From: Zancudomyces culisetae
Taxonomy: Eukaryota > Kickxellomycota > Harpellomycetes > Harpellales > Legeriomycetaceae
NCBI GenBank assembly: GCA_001969505.1
Contig: LSSK01000241.1
Coordinates: forward strand, 1 to 34,199
DNA: 34,199 nt
Direction of reading: 5' to 3'
Part shown: piece after piece, positions 11,013 to 21,141 of the stretch
Layout of the letters: each line of letters starts with the position of its first letter
Numbering within the stretch: the stretch's first letter is position 1
Position numbers and translations under genes: made by a program
The notes under the pieces: model-generated
What the model saw: the letters and a program-made list of their open reading frames with translations, nothing else
Database searches by the model: none
What the model was told of the DNA's origin: nothing

Positions 11013-14000
11013 ATGTCTCGTGGGGATACCAATTGGATAGATATTACAGAGTTTATTACACAGGTGGGGCATATTTTGGGACCCAAGGAAATTCTTCTGA
11101 AAAAGACTACATCCATCTTGAGCTTATCTTCAGCGATTGAAATCATGCATGAAAAAATGGATACGGGTTTAACCAAGCCGAGCGATTCTGTTCATATTAG
11201 CAGGTTGACCAACAGAATTAGTACAACCGACAAAAATACAACCTACAATCAAAGCGAAGGTCAAAATCAAAATCAAAATCAAAATCAAAATCAANNNNNN
11301 NNNNNNNNNNNNNNNNNNNNNNNNNNNNNNNNNNNNNNNNNNNNNNNNNNNNNNNNNNNNNNNNNNNNNNNNNNNNNNNNNNNNNNNNNNNNNNNNNNNN
11401 NNNNNNNNNNNNNNNNNNNNNNNNNNNNNNNNNNNNNNNNNNNNNNNNNNNNNNNNNNNNNNNNNNNNNNNNNNNNNNNNNNNNNNNNNNNNNNNNNNNN
11501 NNNNNNNNNNNNNNNNNNNNNNNNNNNNNNNNNNNNNNNNNNNNNNNNNNNNNNNNNNNNNNNNNNNNNNNNNNNNNNNNNNNNNNNNNNNNNNNNNNNN
11601 NNNNNNNNNNNNNNNNNNNNNNNNNNNNNNNNNNNNNNNNNNNNNNNNNNNNNNNNNNNNNNNNNNNNNNNNNNNNNNNNNNNNNNNNNNNNNNNNNNNN
11701 NNNNNNNNNNNNNNNNNNNNNNNNNNNNNNNNNNNNNNNNNNNNNNNNNNNNNNNNNNNNNNNNNNNNNNNNNNNNNNNNNNNNNNNNNNNNNNNNNNTC
11801 AAAATCAAAATCAAAATCAAAATCAAAATCAAGGAAGGTTTGAGGATCAGAGTATACTAGACAATGATTCTGGAAATGGGGAGGCTTTGGATGTTAAAAC
11901 AGTGCTATATATTATGGACGAATTGACAAAGCTAGAGATGCAATATTATTATGGAGATAGCTTGGCACAGACATTGTACAAGTGTGATTATTACCGGAGT
12001 AGCGAATCAGACTTTGTAAACTCAACCGATCCGTTGTTGAAAATCGTGCTATTAGGATTTGTACTGGCAACCGCCAATTGTGTAAACATGGTGATTGACG
12101 AGCTGGAAAAGCGCAACATATATGAAGAGGAAGATTTCAGTGTTCACCGGTACGAAATGCCGTACTGGAAGGAAATGCGGCCACAGACCCGGGTTATAAC
12201 GGCGATACTTGCAGCACTCGAGTATATGAATAAGTTATTGGACAAAAGGGTGAATTACCGAGGTAATGATAAGGATGAAGGGGTAGTTGAGAGTGAGGGA
12301 GCAGGAAAATCCGAGTATGAAGGGTTGGAGGTTGAGAGTTTGAGTCTGAGTGAGGATGGTATGCAAAATATTGTTGGTGGGGTTACTACAGCTGGTAGTA
12401 TGGGTGATTATAAAAAGCAGAAGGAGAAGGAGGAGGAGGAGGAAGAGGAGGAGAAAATGATCAAGGAAATAATCAAAAGATTGGAGATAAAGTTGGAGAC
12501 GCTCAAGATATTTGAGGAAAACTATGGATTGGTGAATGAGATAATAGCACGAGAGCGATGGACACTTATAAACCAAAGAATTGAGCGAGTGATGATGATG
12601 ATTGATGGGTTGGTATACTACAAATTCAACGAAGCAGGTGGAGATGGAGATAAAAAGGGGATAGCTTTAAGGGGAGGAGTACTTAATAGAAGAGTAGAGA
12701 TGATATTGAATATTGATTCGCCAATTAAGAAAATCAAAGAAATAGAGAGTGCAGAGGCGTATGAAAAGTACAAAGTGATGATGGAGGATATTCAATATGT
12801 GATAAATAGTATGCAAGTGAGGGTTGAGGAAATAGAGGAATATTACAAGAGGTTTGGAACGGTGGGGAAAATCAACGATAAGAATAGGTATTGTAGATCG
12901 CTAATGCAGTCCATTTTAATGTGTAGTAGTAATGGTGAGAACAATAATAACCAAGGGTACGGGTACGGGTACGGGTACGGGGGAGGACCAGGAGGAAAAC
13001 AGGAAGTGGAAGATGCAAATGGAATGTTGTTGAGAAAGTATAGTGTGACAGAGTATATAATTCGGGATATGATAAAGAAGCTGGATATGAGCAAGTATTT
13101 GGAGTGGACAGGGTCAGGTGGTGGGCAAGAAATGGGGCTGGTAAAGTTGGTCAAGATGGTTGGGCGGTATATTCCGATAATTTCGCAGGCAATAGTGGGG
13201 AATTTAAAGGTGTATGTTCACAATTCGAGTCGGCAAAGAAGGGTAAAGAATATACTGATAGGGGAAATAGATTTTATAAAGAGTAATTTGGCGAATTTGG
13301 TAGAAAGTGGTAATGATGAAAGAGAACGAGAAAGAGAAAGAGAAAGAGAAAGAGAAAGTGGACAAGATATGGGACAGATTTTAGTAGAGCAATATTTGTT
13401 GGTAAAGGAGGTTGAATTGATTAATCAAGTAATGCTGGAAGGGATAGAATTGGAGTTGTATATGGAATACGAATATTTCAAGATATTTTGGTATTTAAAT
13501 ATGAACTATAATACGATATACATGATAGCCAGTGGCAATAGTATTAGTAATAATAATAATAGTAGTAGTAGTGGTAGTGGTAGTGGTAGTGGTAGTGGTA
13601 GCGGTAGTGGTAGTTTTAATCCAAGAGAAAAGAGCAATTATAGATATGTAGAGGAAACAAAGACGTATTATATTCTGTCGAGTGTATATATGGTAATGTT
13701 TCTGGTTCTTGAAAGGCTCGAGATGATTCTACCGCCATATCCACCAACATTAATTGTGGGTCAAGAAGGTATTAACAAGGAAACGTTGGACAAGTCACAA
13801 TTTTATTTACGGTTTCGAAACTTTATTACATTATCAAATCCAGCACCAATTATAGTTCCAAACTCAATTCCAAATTCAGTTATAAACATAAATATTGTTC
13901 CAAGGTATCAACAATATATGGCAGATTACAATTATTTATATAAAGAATCCGAACCATCACAATTATTAGAATATTGTAGAAACCATTTGAGTAACTTGAT

Positions 14001-14277
14001 AAGTTCAAAGGAAGGAATATTTGAATTGGGAGGAGTAGGGGTAGGAGCAGGAGTAGGAGCAAGAGATATTTTAAAGGAAAAAGTTAGAATAGGACTTGGA
14101 ATAAAAAAGACATGTATAGTCAATGTAAAAGCAGTAACTTTATTGCTAGATACTTATAATACCAATACAGCGAATATACAAAAGAAGAAGAATAAGGAGA
14201 AGAATAGGAAGAAGGATATTGTTAGATTGGATAATAATTATAGTAGATACTGGCCTTGTTTGATTTTAGATTTATAA
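11013..14277 (+). CDS. NatC auxiliary subunit NAA35/Mak10, interrupted by an assembly gap
   Basis: Apparently one exon, from the ATG at 11013 to TAA at 14275-14277: 94 codons before the gap and 825 after. Family role: NAA35/Mak10 anchors NatC (NAA30-NAA35-NAA38), which acetylates N-termini such as Met-Leu on ribosomes. Signatures seen: NWIDITEFITQVG at residues 7-19, and SAIEIMHEKMDTG near 40-52, matching the family's AMSAIEMMDPKMDAG; after the gap YYYGDSLAQTLYKC, then VIDELEKRNIYEEEDF (family EEEDF), GIELELYMEYEYFKIFWYLN, and late segments matching the family order. The body is swollen with simple-sequence inserts: QN on both sides of the gap, a Glu run, YG, RE, SG and GVGAG tracts. Family members are about 725-735 aa, so this one exceeds them by about 190 residues plus the gap. 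The frames before and after the gap do not agree across 504 N, which indicates wrong gap size rather than a real break. Confidence 0.88.
11262..11832 (+). repeat. (CAAAAT)n hexanucleotide tract containing an assembly gap
   Basis: CAAAAT units run from 11262 to 11294, then 504 N (11295-11798), then the same units from 11799 to about 11832. In frame they encode alternating Gln-Asn. The repeat is almost certainly the cause of the gap. Confidence 0.95.
12955..12981 (+). repeat. (GGGTAC)n repeat in NAA35
   Basis: Four units of GGGTAC in frame, encoding a Tyr-Gly repeat in a linker region of the NAA35 protein. Confidence 0.85.
13318..13360 (+). repeat. (GAAAGA)n repeat in NAA35
   Basis: A hexanucleotide run encoding alternating Arg-Glu. 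The same unit, again encoding Arg-Glu, recurs in the KH gene (complement of 15781-15813). Confidence 0.85.
13557..13614 (+). repeat. (AGTGGT)n repeat in NAA35
   Basis: AGT triplets passing into AGTGGT hexamers, encoding Ser then Ser-Gly. This is another low-complexity insert between conserved NAA35 blocks. Confidence 0.85.
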
Positions 14278-14508
14278 ATAACTGGAACTGATTAGGATAG
14301 TATTAATATTAATATTAATGATTATAATGATAATGATAATAATAAATATTCATATTCATAATAATAATATTATATATATTTTATAGATATATATAGATTT
14401 CAATATATATAGATTTAAATTATATAGATTTGATATATATATAATATAATTAATATAATATAATATGATATAATAAACAAGAAAAAAAAAAGGGAAAAAG
14501 AATTAAAA
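14278..14508. other. Convergent 3' intergenic spacer, extremely AT-rich
   Basis: A 231-bp spacer between the tail-to-tail NAA35 (+) and KH-protein (-) genes. It is nearly all A and T, with AATATT repeats at about 14300-14320 and three imperfect copies of TATATAGATTT at about 14390-14432. Both genes' polyadenylation regions must lie here. Confidence 0.75.
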
Positions 14509-16542
14509 TCAGTTTTGGTTATTCTCACCAGTAGTATTAGTATTAGAGTTAGAGTTGGAGGTAGTAGCGGCAGTGCTAGTGTTAGTGTTAGTGGTAGTGG
14601 TAGCGGAAGGGGGATAACCATTTGGATCAGAAAGAGCCAATTGTTTGTAATATTCAGCGTATTGAGCGTATTCAGGATAAGAAGCGTATTGAGCATAGTA
14701 AGCAGCGTATTGACTATTTGTCCATTGAGTAGCAGCAGTAGAGGCAGCAGTAGCAGAGGCAGTAGAGGCAGCAGCAGCAGTGGTAGTAGAGGCAGTGGTG
14801 GTGGTAGCAGAGACAGTGGAGTTTGGATTGTTTGAATCAACAGAAGTAGTTGATTGTTGTTGAGGATTTGAAGAATATTGAGAGTAATAAGCAGCCCAAG
14901 CAGCATCATTAGAAGGATATTGTTGTTGTTGTTGTTGTTGTTGTTGATAGTTATAATTGTAATGTTGTTGTTGTTGTTGTTGAGGATAATGATGTTGTTG
15001 TTGGTTTTGTTGATGAGAATAATAATTTTGAGAACGATTATTATAATTATTTCTATGATGATGATGACCATGTTGTTGATTTTGTTGTTGATAAGAAGAT
15101 GAAGATGATGGAGAGGTTGCAAGGTTTGGAGGAACAGTTTTGTTAATATTATTGTCGTTATAAAACTGTTGTTTAATGGCTGGAGTAACATTAGGAATCT
15201 GCATAATTCGGTCTTCTATCAACGTCTTGCCAAGAGCAACAGCAGAAGGTGAGCCGCTGACGTGGAGCGTCTTTGTGTTTGTGACTGTGTTGAGTTCTTG
15301 GTTGAAATACATTCGACAGTTTGCTTGTGCTTTCAGTTGGTTTATACTTTCTCCTCCTTTATTATTATTATTATTTTTATATCTCGGGTTAGTTTAATAT
15401 TTATAAATATAAAATTAAATTAAAAAAACTTACTTTTTCCTATTAACAGTCCAACTATGCTCGCTGATATTTCTAATGACTCCGTCACTATGTCGCCATT
15501 CTGCTGGTTTGGTCCATTGTTGTATCCTCCTCCTCCTCCTCCTCTATATCCACCTTGTGAATTTGGTCCTCTGCTTGATTCATGAATTGGTGGTGGCTGG
15601 TATTGCTGTTGATGTTGCTGTTGGTGTTGGTGTTGGTGTTGGTGTTGAGAATAGTGTTGTGGCTGTTGTTGTTGTTGAGAATAATGTTGTGGCTGTTGTT
15701 GTTGTTGTTGAGAATAGTGTTGTTGGTATTGTTGTTGGTATTGTTGTTCTGTAGCTCTACTTTCATTATTATTTGATTCATATCTTTCTCTTTCTCTTTC
15801 TCTTTCTCTTTCATCTTGTCGTTCTTCTTTTAAAAGTTCGATTTCTTTGATTTCTCCAACTACCCTTTCCATTTCGTCTTTGACTTGCATCACTTGCTCT
15901 GTACTTGTTCCTATTATTGTCACTCTTCTTTCTCCCTCTTCTCCCTCTCTCCCTTTTTCTTTTTCTTCCTCTTTACCCACTACAATTTCTACTAAAAATC
16001 TCTTTTCAAGTTCTTCTACTTTCTCTCCTTTACTCTCTTCTCCCTCTCCACCAACCAATTCCGCAAGTCTATCTTCCGCAACCAAAACTATCAGCTTGAC
16101 TTCTCCTCGGCCTCCTTCTCTTCTCCGTTTTTCGTTCCTGTCCTCTTCCCTTTGTTCATCTCGCTGTTCACTATCTGTTCTGTATTCTTCTTGGCTTGTC
16201 TTTGACCTCTTTGTTCGTTCATAATAATCTGCACTATCTCTTTCTCGCTCTTCTCGTGCTTCCTCTGAACCTTCATCTTCATCCAATTTACGTTTATTTC
16301 CTCCATTGGAATTACTGGACGTACTTTCTGTTTGATCTATTTTGATTAAAATTTTTATACATATCAATAAATACATCCTTATACACATATAACCTCATCA
16401 ATCTCTTACCTTGTTCTAATCTCTTTAGCTTCATTTTTTCTGCCAAAAGCTTGGCCTTTGCTACTGCATCTTTGATATCTACGGGTTTTTCTACCCGGTT
16501 CAATGTATCTGGTGGTGGTACCGCGCTATATTCCCCTGGCAT
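14509..16542 (-). CDS. Two-KH-domain RNA-binding protein with Gln-rich and Tyr-rich tail
   Basis: Three exons: 16542-16410, 16336-15434 and 15356-14509, with introns of 73 and 77 nt, giving 627 aa. The start context MPGEYSAVPPPDTLNRVEKP precedes a helical Lys/Ala segment. A nuclear-signal-like KRKLDEDE lies near residue 59, then a charged region. KH1 (about 123-215) is degenerate, with GGEG where GxxG is expected and an acidic insert, but ends with RRVTIIGTSTEQVMQVKDEM. Arg-Glu and poly-Gln/His-Gln tracts follow. KH2 (about 330-400) is typical: SIVGLLIGKRGESINQLKAQ, and the last intron falls within its GxxG loop. The C-terminus has poly-Gln, then Tyr-rich YAAYYAQYASYPEYAQYAE repeats resembling the tails of FUBP and SF1-type proteins. 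It probably binds single-stranded RNA in pre-mRNA processing or transcription; the orthologue cannot be named safely. Confidence 0.85.
14933..15080 (-). repeat. Poly-Gln (CAA)n tracts in the KH gene
   Basis: On the minus strand, repeated CAA codons interrupted by Tyr, Asn and His codons. They encode Gln-rich low-complexity sequence between KH2 and the Tyr-rich tail. Confidence 0.9.
15609..15740 (-). repeat. Gln and His-Gln repeats in the KH gene
   Basis: On the minus strand, (CAACAC)n and (CAA)n with a repeated unit reading QPQHYSQQQQQ. This is low-complexity linker between the two KH domains. Confidence 0.9.
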
Positions 16543-17157
16543 CTTTTGTTCTTTTCTTTTAGATTATTTATCGATTCTACTATTTTTCTTGTTTGCAAAA
16601 TCACCTAAATATATAATCACAAGTATAAAAAAGTTTTAATCTTTATTTTTAGTATTTATATTATAATTATATGTATTATTATAATTATTTCAATTTTGTA
16701 CAAGTCTTTTGCATTAAATCACTATTACTACTACATTTTCATCCTCTCCTATAAATGCCTATTAAAACCCCCCCCAACCTCCTCAAGTCAATTACAATCA
16801 AGAAAAACATGAGAAAAAAAATTTTTTCTTCTTCTGTTTCTTTTTCTTTTTTTCTTTTACTGTTTATCTTTTTAATGTCTTGTGATTTACCAAAAACAAA
16901 ATCATTGTGTGATTATCAACCAATAAACATAAAGAAAGAATTTATGTAAATGATATATATTACCTAATAAGAAATATACCCTTTTTTCTTTTTCTTTTTC
17001 TTTTCATATTTTTTTTTGATACGTGCCGTGTTTGATTTACAAAAAGAAAATAAACACTTCTAGTTAATATAGAATTATATAAAAGGATAAAAATGAAAAA
17101 CAAAATATTTACACATGTAAAATGTAGAGTGTAAAAATAAAAGGAGAGAAGAGAAAC
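16543..17157. other. Intergenic region upstream of the KH gene
   Basis: The KH-gene promoter and the AATF 3' region share this 615 bp. It contains T/C-rich runs (16830-16860, 16980-17010) and an A8T6 junction at 16814-16827. A 64-codon plus-strand frame (16755-16949) has a hydrophobic, signal-peptide-like stretch after MRKKIFSSS, but nothing else supports it. Confidence 0.6.
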
Positions 17158-18996
17158 TTAGAAAAGTTTAAATCCATCATCAACTCTAACAGTATCATCA
17201 ACATTGGCATTCGATGCAGTTTGTTGTGCTGATGCCAAAGCCGAGCTGGATCGTTGCTGCCCAAGAAGAGTGGAAAACAACTCACTGATCTGCAGTTCCG
17301 TCCATGCAGCAGTAGGTGCTGCTGTCGCTGATTCACTAGTTCCAGCAGTGCTGGCAAGAAGATAGGGACCTTGTTGAGGTGACATAAAGCTTTCAAGCTT
17401 TGGATGAACGTGATATCTGATTTTTCTTCCTTTCGAAGCTTTTGTGTCTACGTTTTTGTTTTTTTTCTTGGCTTTCCCATCGTTTTTGTTGTTTGCTGCA
17501 ACCCACCCAAGCCCGTGCAATGCCAGTGCGTTTGATGTCGAGTCTTCTGAATTGTTTGTCTTGCTGTCAATAAGTTCACGCAGAATTGATTGGTAGAAAT
17601 CAAGATCATCAAATATTCCGGTATTGTTGCCACTTTCAGCGTTTTCTGTCTCTTCTGAATCTCCTTTATTATTTTTAATTTCGGTTTTGGTTTCAACAAA
17701 ATCATAATCACTTCTTGCTACTCTTGTTCGTTCTACTAATCTTTGTTTATCTGTTAAAACTTGGTTGATTTGTGCTACTATGTTTTGGTTAAACACTTTG
17801 AGCTTTTTGTTGTTTAAAACTCCTGACGATATTTGCACTCGATTATCCCATTTTATCAACGATTCGTCCCGATACCCCTTGAATTTCTTCCTGTTGAACT
17901 CCATTCGCCCCCATAAATCATCTACCAGTTCATCCACATTCTGACTACTTTCATTTATATCTACAACTTGCTTACTAGCTGGTCGTTTTCTACCTTCCTT
18001 GTTCATCTTTTCAACGCCACTATCCTTGTCCATCAACATTTCTTGGATTTCAATTATTTGGTTTACCCACTGTCCAATACTCTTGATCGCTTCACTCTTC
18101 TCCTTTATCATTTTCTTTGCTCCACTATCCTCTTTTTCTTCTCCACTAGGTTTATATGGAAGTTCATTTGCCATCTTGACAACCTTTTGTGTTCGAATTC
18201 TCAAATCCAAACAACTTTCCCATAACTTTATCTGGTTAATAATGTTTTCTCCCTTTGTAATATCTGATTCTGCCATTCTCCTGCTTTCCTCTCTTTGTTT
18301 TTCCTCGTTTTCTCTAATAAACTCGAGTTCTTTTTTGATTTTTTCCGCCTCACGATCGTTTTCATCACCACTATCTTCCCCCTCCTCACTATCTTCCCCC
18401 TCCTCACTATCTTCCTCTTCCTCACTATCTTCCTCTTCCTCACTATCTTCCTCTTCCTCACTATCTTCCTCTTCCTCACTATCTTCCTCCTCCTCCTCAC
18501 TATCTTCCTCTTCCTCACTATCTTCTCCTTCTTCTCCCTCGTCACTACCCTCACTCTGTTCCATTTCAGAATCTTCATTCATCCCCCCGTATATATCCTT
18601 TCGACTTCCTTTAACCCCCATATACTTCTTGTCTGTGATTTCCAAATCCAAATCTTTTCTCAACTTGCTTTCATTTACTTTTACATAATGAGCCCTATTT
18701 TTTTGCAATATTCTTTCCCTTTTCTCATCAATTTCCGAGCCTGATTCCGAACTTTGTGAATCGTTTACATTATCTATATCTAGACCCTCAATATCCACGT
18801 CTATTTTTATATATTTTTTAATTTTAATCATTAATATCCGGTTTAGAATCAATAAAATCATTTATTCAATTTTTTTGGACAACCAAGTTGGTTGAAAAAT
18901 ATAATAACATTATAAAGGGCTTGTAGCTGCTTATGGCTCACCTTTTGGACCGACATCAACCTCTGCCAGCTTTTTCAAAAGTATCTTTTTCTTCAT
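17158..18996 (-). CDS. AATF/BFR2 small-subunit processome factor
   Basis: Two exons: 18996-18942 (55 nt) and 18800-17158, with a 141-nt GTGAGC...TAG intron, giving 565 aa. The joined N-terminus KKLAEVDVGPK-DVDIEGLD matches the family's LAEL...PKDFDPED pattern; the first ATG of the uninterrupted frame (18861) lies in intron sequence and is rejected. Family role: with Enp2/NOL10 and Lcp5/neuroguidin it acts in the nucleolus in early pre-rRNA cleavage and 40S assembly. Seen: an acidic Ser/Glu repeat at about 100-170; coiled-coil-like region; the AATF domain with LWESCLDLRIRTQKVVKMAN and LWGRMEFNRKKFKGYRDESL, then WDNRVQ; and the C-terminal TRAUB domain with DDLDFYQSILRELIDS and KASKGRKIRYHVHPKLESFM. 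Length matches yeast and human members. It is divergent with GPN1 over a 475-bp spacer. Confidence 0.96.
18361..18540 (-). repeat. 18-bp minisatellite encoding an acidic repeat in AATF
   Basis: About nine tandem units, six codons each, read EEEEDS or EEGEDS on the minus strand. One unit has an extra codon and the units at the low-coordinate side carry Gly. This is an expansion of the acidic region normal for the family. Confidence 0.9.
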
Positions 18997-19471
18997 TTTG
19001 GTTTTCTCAAACAAGGTTTTTAGCTAAGTCTACTGTTATTCTAATTAAATAGCTATTTACTATATATATATTATTTTGCTATTGTATTTGTGATGTTTAA
19101 TATTTTTTTATTTGATCCAAGTATAAATCATATTTATTAACCATGTAATTTCTTGTTAATGTTGAGACAAAAAAAATTTTTTTTTTTTTAGTGTTGTAGG
19201 AAGTATTACCAACAAAAATCGTAACTATATTTTTTGCACTTTAGCAAGAAATCAGCTGAATTGTATTTACCAAGTTTGTCCAGGGCGAATACTCCTGCAA
19301 ATTTATCATTATTTCCTTAAAATGCCTTCCTCCCAAAACTCATCAAAATTGCAATATTAATTTTAAATTCTAGGAACATTTTAATAGCTCCACTAATTAT
19401 TTTTTTTTTGTACTCAACTCGACTTGTTTCCAAATATTACAATATAATAACCCGTATAAATAAACACAATA
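18997..19471. promoter_or_regulatory. Bidirectional promoter region, AATF / GPN1
   Basis: A 475-bp spacer between divergent start codons. It contains an A8T13 junction at 19169-19189, the kind of poly(dA:dT) tract that excludes nucleosomes in fungal promoters. TATAAATA at 19455-19462 is only about 10 nt before the GPN1 ATG, too close to be an ordinary TATA box. Shared control of two ribosome- and polymerase-assembly genes is plausible but unproven. Confidence 0.55.
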
Positions 19472-21141
19472 ATGTCAGAGGAATTCGAAGCAAACATCAA
19501 GAAGAAGCCGACAGTGTTGCTTGTCATTGGAATGGCTGGTTCCGGAAAGACGACCTTTGTTCAAGTAATTTGCTTTATTTTTTCGTTATATATATTTTTT
19601 GCATTGATAAATGAAGAATGTGTACTAAACCAAATGTATAAATAATATCTACAATTGAAATATACAAGTGTGATATTAAAGGTAACTTGAAGAACTTGCT
19701 AAATACTTCAATAGAGAATAAACTCATATCTGAGCCAACAGAAAACCCCACCATACTTGATCAATCTTGATCCCGCAGTTACCAAGGTGCCATACCCAGC
19801 AAATATCGATATTAGAAAAACAGTCAATTATAAGAATGTTATGAATGAGTAAGTACAATTTCTTAAATTTCTTGTTCTTGAAAACCTATCCGAATCTTTC
19901 ATCAAGTAACACCCTACCTCACACCCCCCCCCTCTTTTCCCCTACTTCAATATTGCAACAAAAATAAAACAAAGCTAAATGATAAATTTTATAGATTTGA
20001 TTTGGGACCAAATGGAGCAATTATGACTTCATTGAATCTGTTTACAACCAAATTTGATCAAGTTTTGGATATTGTTGATAAAAAGGCATCCGAACTAAAG
20101 CAAGTATTATACCTACACATGATATATTTATTATCATTAACACCACCACCTTCTATTTTCGTTTGCTTTTATTTTTATATATTTTTCTGAGAATTTGGAA
20201 TTTAACCCTTGTGCATGTTACTTTGAACATAGAAATGTGGTTATTGATACACCAGGACAGATAGAAATATTTACATGGTCGGCTTCAGGGTCTATTATAA
20301 CGGATACATTGGCATCGAGCTATCCCACGGTAGTAGTGTATATAGTTGATACGACAAGAACGGAAAATCCAATGACGTTCATGTCAAACATGTTGTATGC
20401 TTGCAGGTAAAAACTGGTCGATAATAACACTTTTAAGCATAAACTGTAACAAAATTACAAAATTGTGGTAATAAATGTACAAATAATAAATGTAATGTAT
20501 AAATGTAGCATATTGTATAAGAGTCAGCTTCCATTTATATTGGTGTTCAACAAGACGGACATAGTTTCGCATCATACATATGTCGAATGGCTGCGCGACT
20601 TTGAAAAGTTCCAGGAGGCATTGCAAATGCAAGAGGAATCGTATCTGAATTCGTTAATGAATTCCATGTGTCTAGTCCTTGAAGAATTTTACAACAATTT
20701 GAATGTTGTTGGAGTATCTTCGCATACAGGGATGGGTATTGATGAGTTTTTTGAAAAGGTTGATGTGGCAAGAAACGAATTTTTCAGGTATTTATCTCTC
20801 CTCTTTACTTTCTATTTTTTTCTATATACTTTTTGTATCATTTCACAATGATAGATTGGGTTATTATGTATTTGTGAGAGATACTATAAGCGGCATGTAT
20901 CATTTAATAATGTATTTGTATTTGTATTTATACTTAGTGATTATCTACCAAGTCTATTAAAGAAAATCGAAGAAAGGGTAAGAAACTTTGAAACATTTTT
21001 GGATTCCTAAATGGTGATATGAATTTACTTTATATATTTAATTGTGTGTACGTGTGTTTGAAATAGGAAAAGGCAGAACAACAAGATAAACAAAGGCAAT
21101 TGCAACAGCTAATGAAGGATATGGAGATACAGGAAAAATAA
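19472..21141 (+). CDS. GPN-loop GTPase 1 (Npa3/GPN1)
   Basis: Seven exons: 19472-19564, 19715-19848, 19995-20099, 20233-20406, 20509-20787, 20938-20977 and 21067-21141; 299 aa. Family role: GPN1 with GPN3 acts in cytoplasmic assembly and nuclear import of RNA polymerase II. Seen: Walker [10 protein letters not shown] (residues 20-28); [20 protein letters not shown]; the GPN loop [15 protein letters not shown]3 [38 protein letters not shown]4 [14 protein letters not shown]; and a C-terminal charged coiled coil. Intron 3 (20100-20232) is best read as GC-AG (AAA|GCAAGT...CATAG|A): that gives exactly the yeast spacing before DTPGQ. A GT donor at 20104 paired with CTGAG at 20191 also keeps the frame but inserts extra residues. 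The C-terminal tail is shorter than in yeast or human (about 375-385 aa). Confidence 0.96.

Noticed and set aside
11843-11887. Separate downstream gene starting at 11887
   Set aside because: The first half and the second half each carry different conserved parts of NAA35 in the right order, so they belong to one gene spanning the gap.
14415-15191. 258-codon minus-strand frame rich in Leu, Ile and Asn
   Set aside because: It is a frame-shifted reading of the KH gene's Gln and Tyr-rich exon 3 repeats.
17999-18688. 229-codon plus-strand Ser/Phe-rich frame
   Set aside because: It is the antisense of the AATF coding region and acidic minisatellite.
18801-18861. ATG at 18861 as the AATF start
   Set aside because: The sequence between 18801 and 18861 reads as AT-rich intron; exon 1 at 18996-18942 restores the family N-terminus.
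19455-19462. TATAAATA as the GPN1 TATA box
   Set aside because: It lies only about 10 nt before the start codon, leaving no room for a transcription start between.
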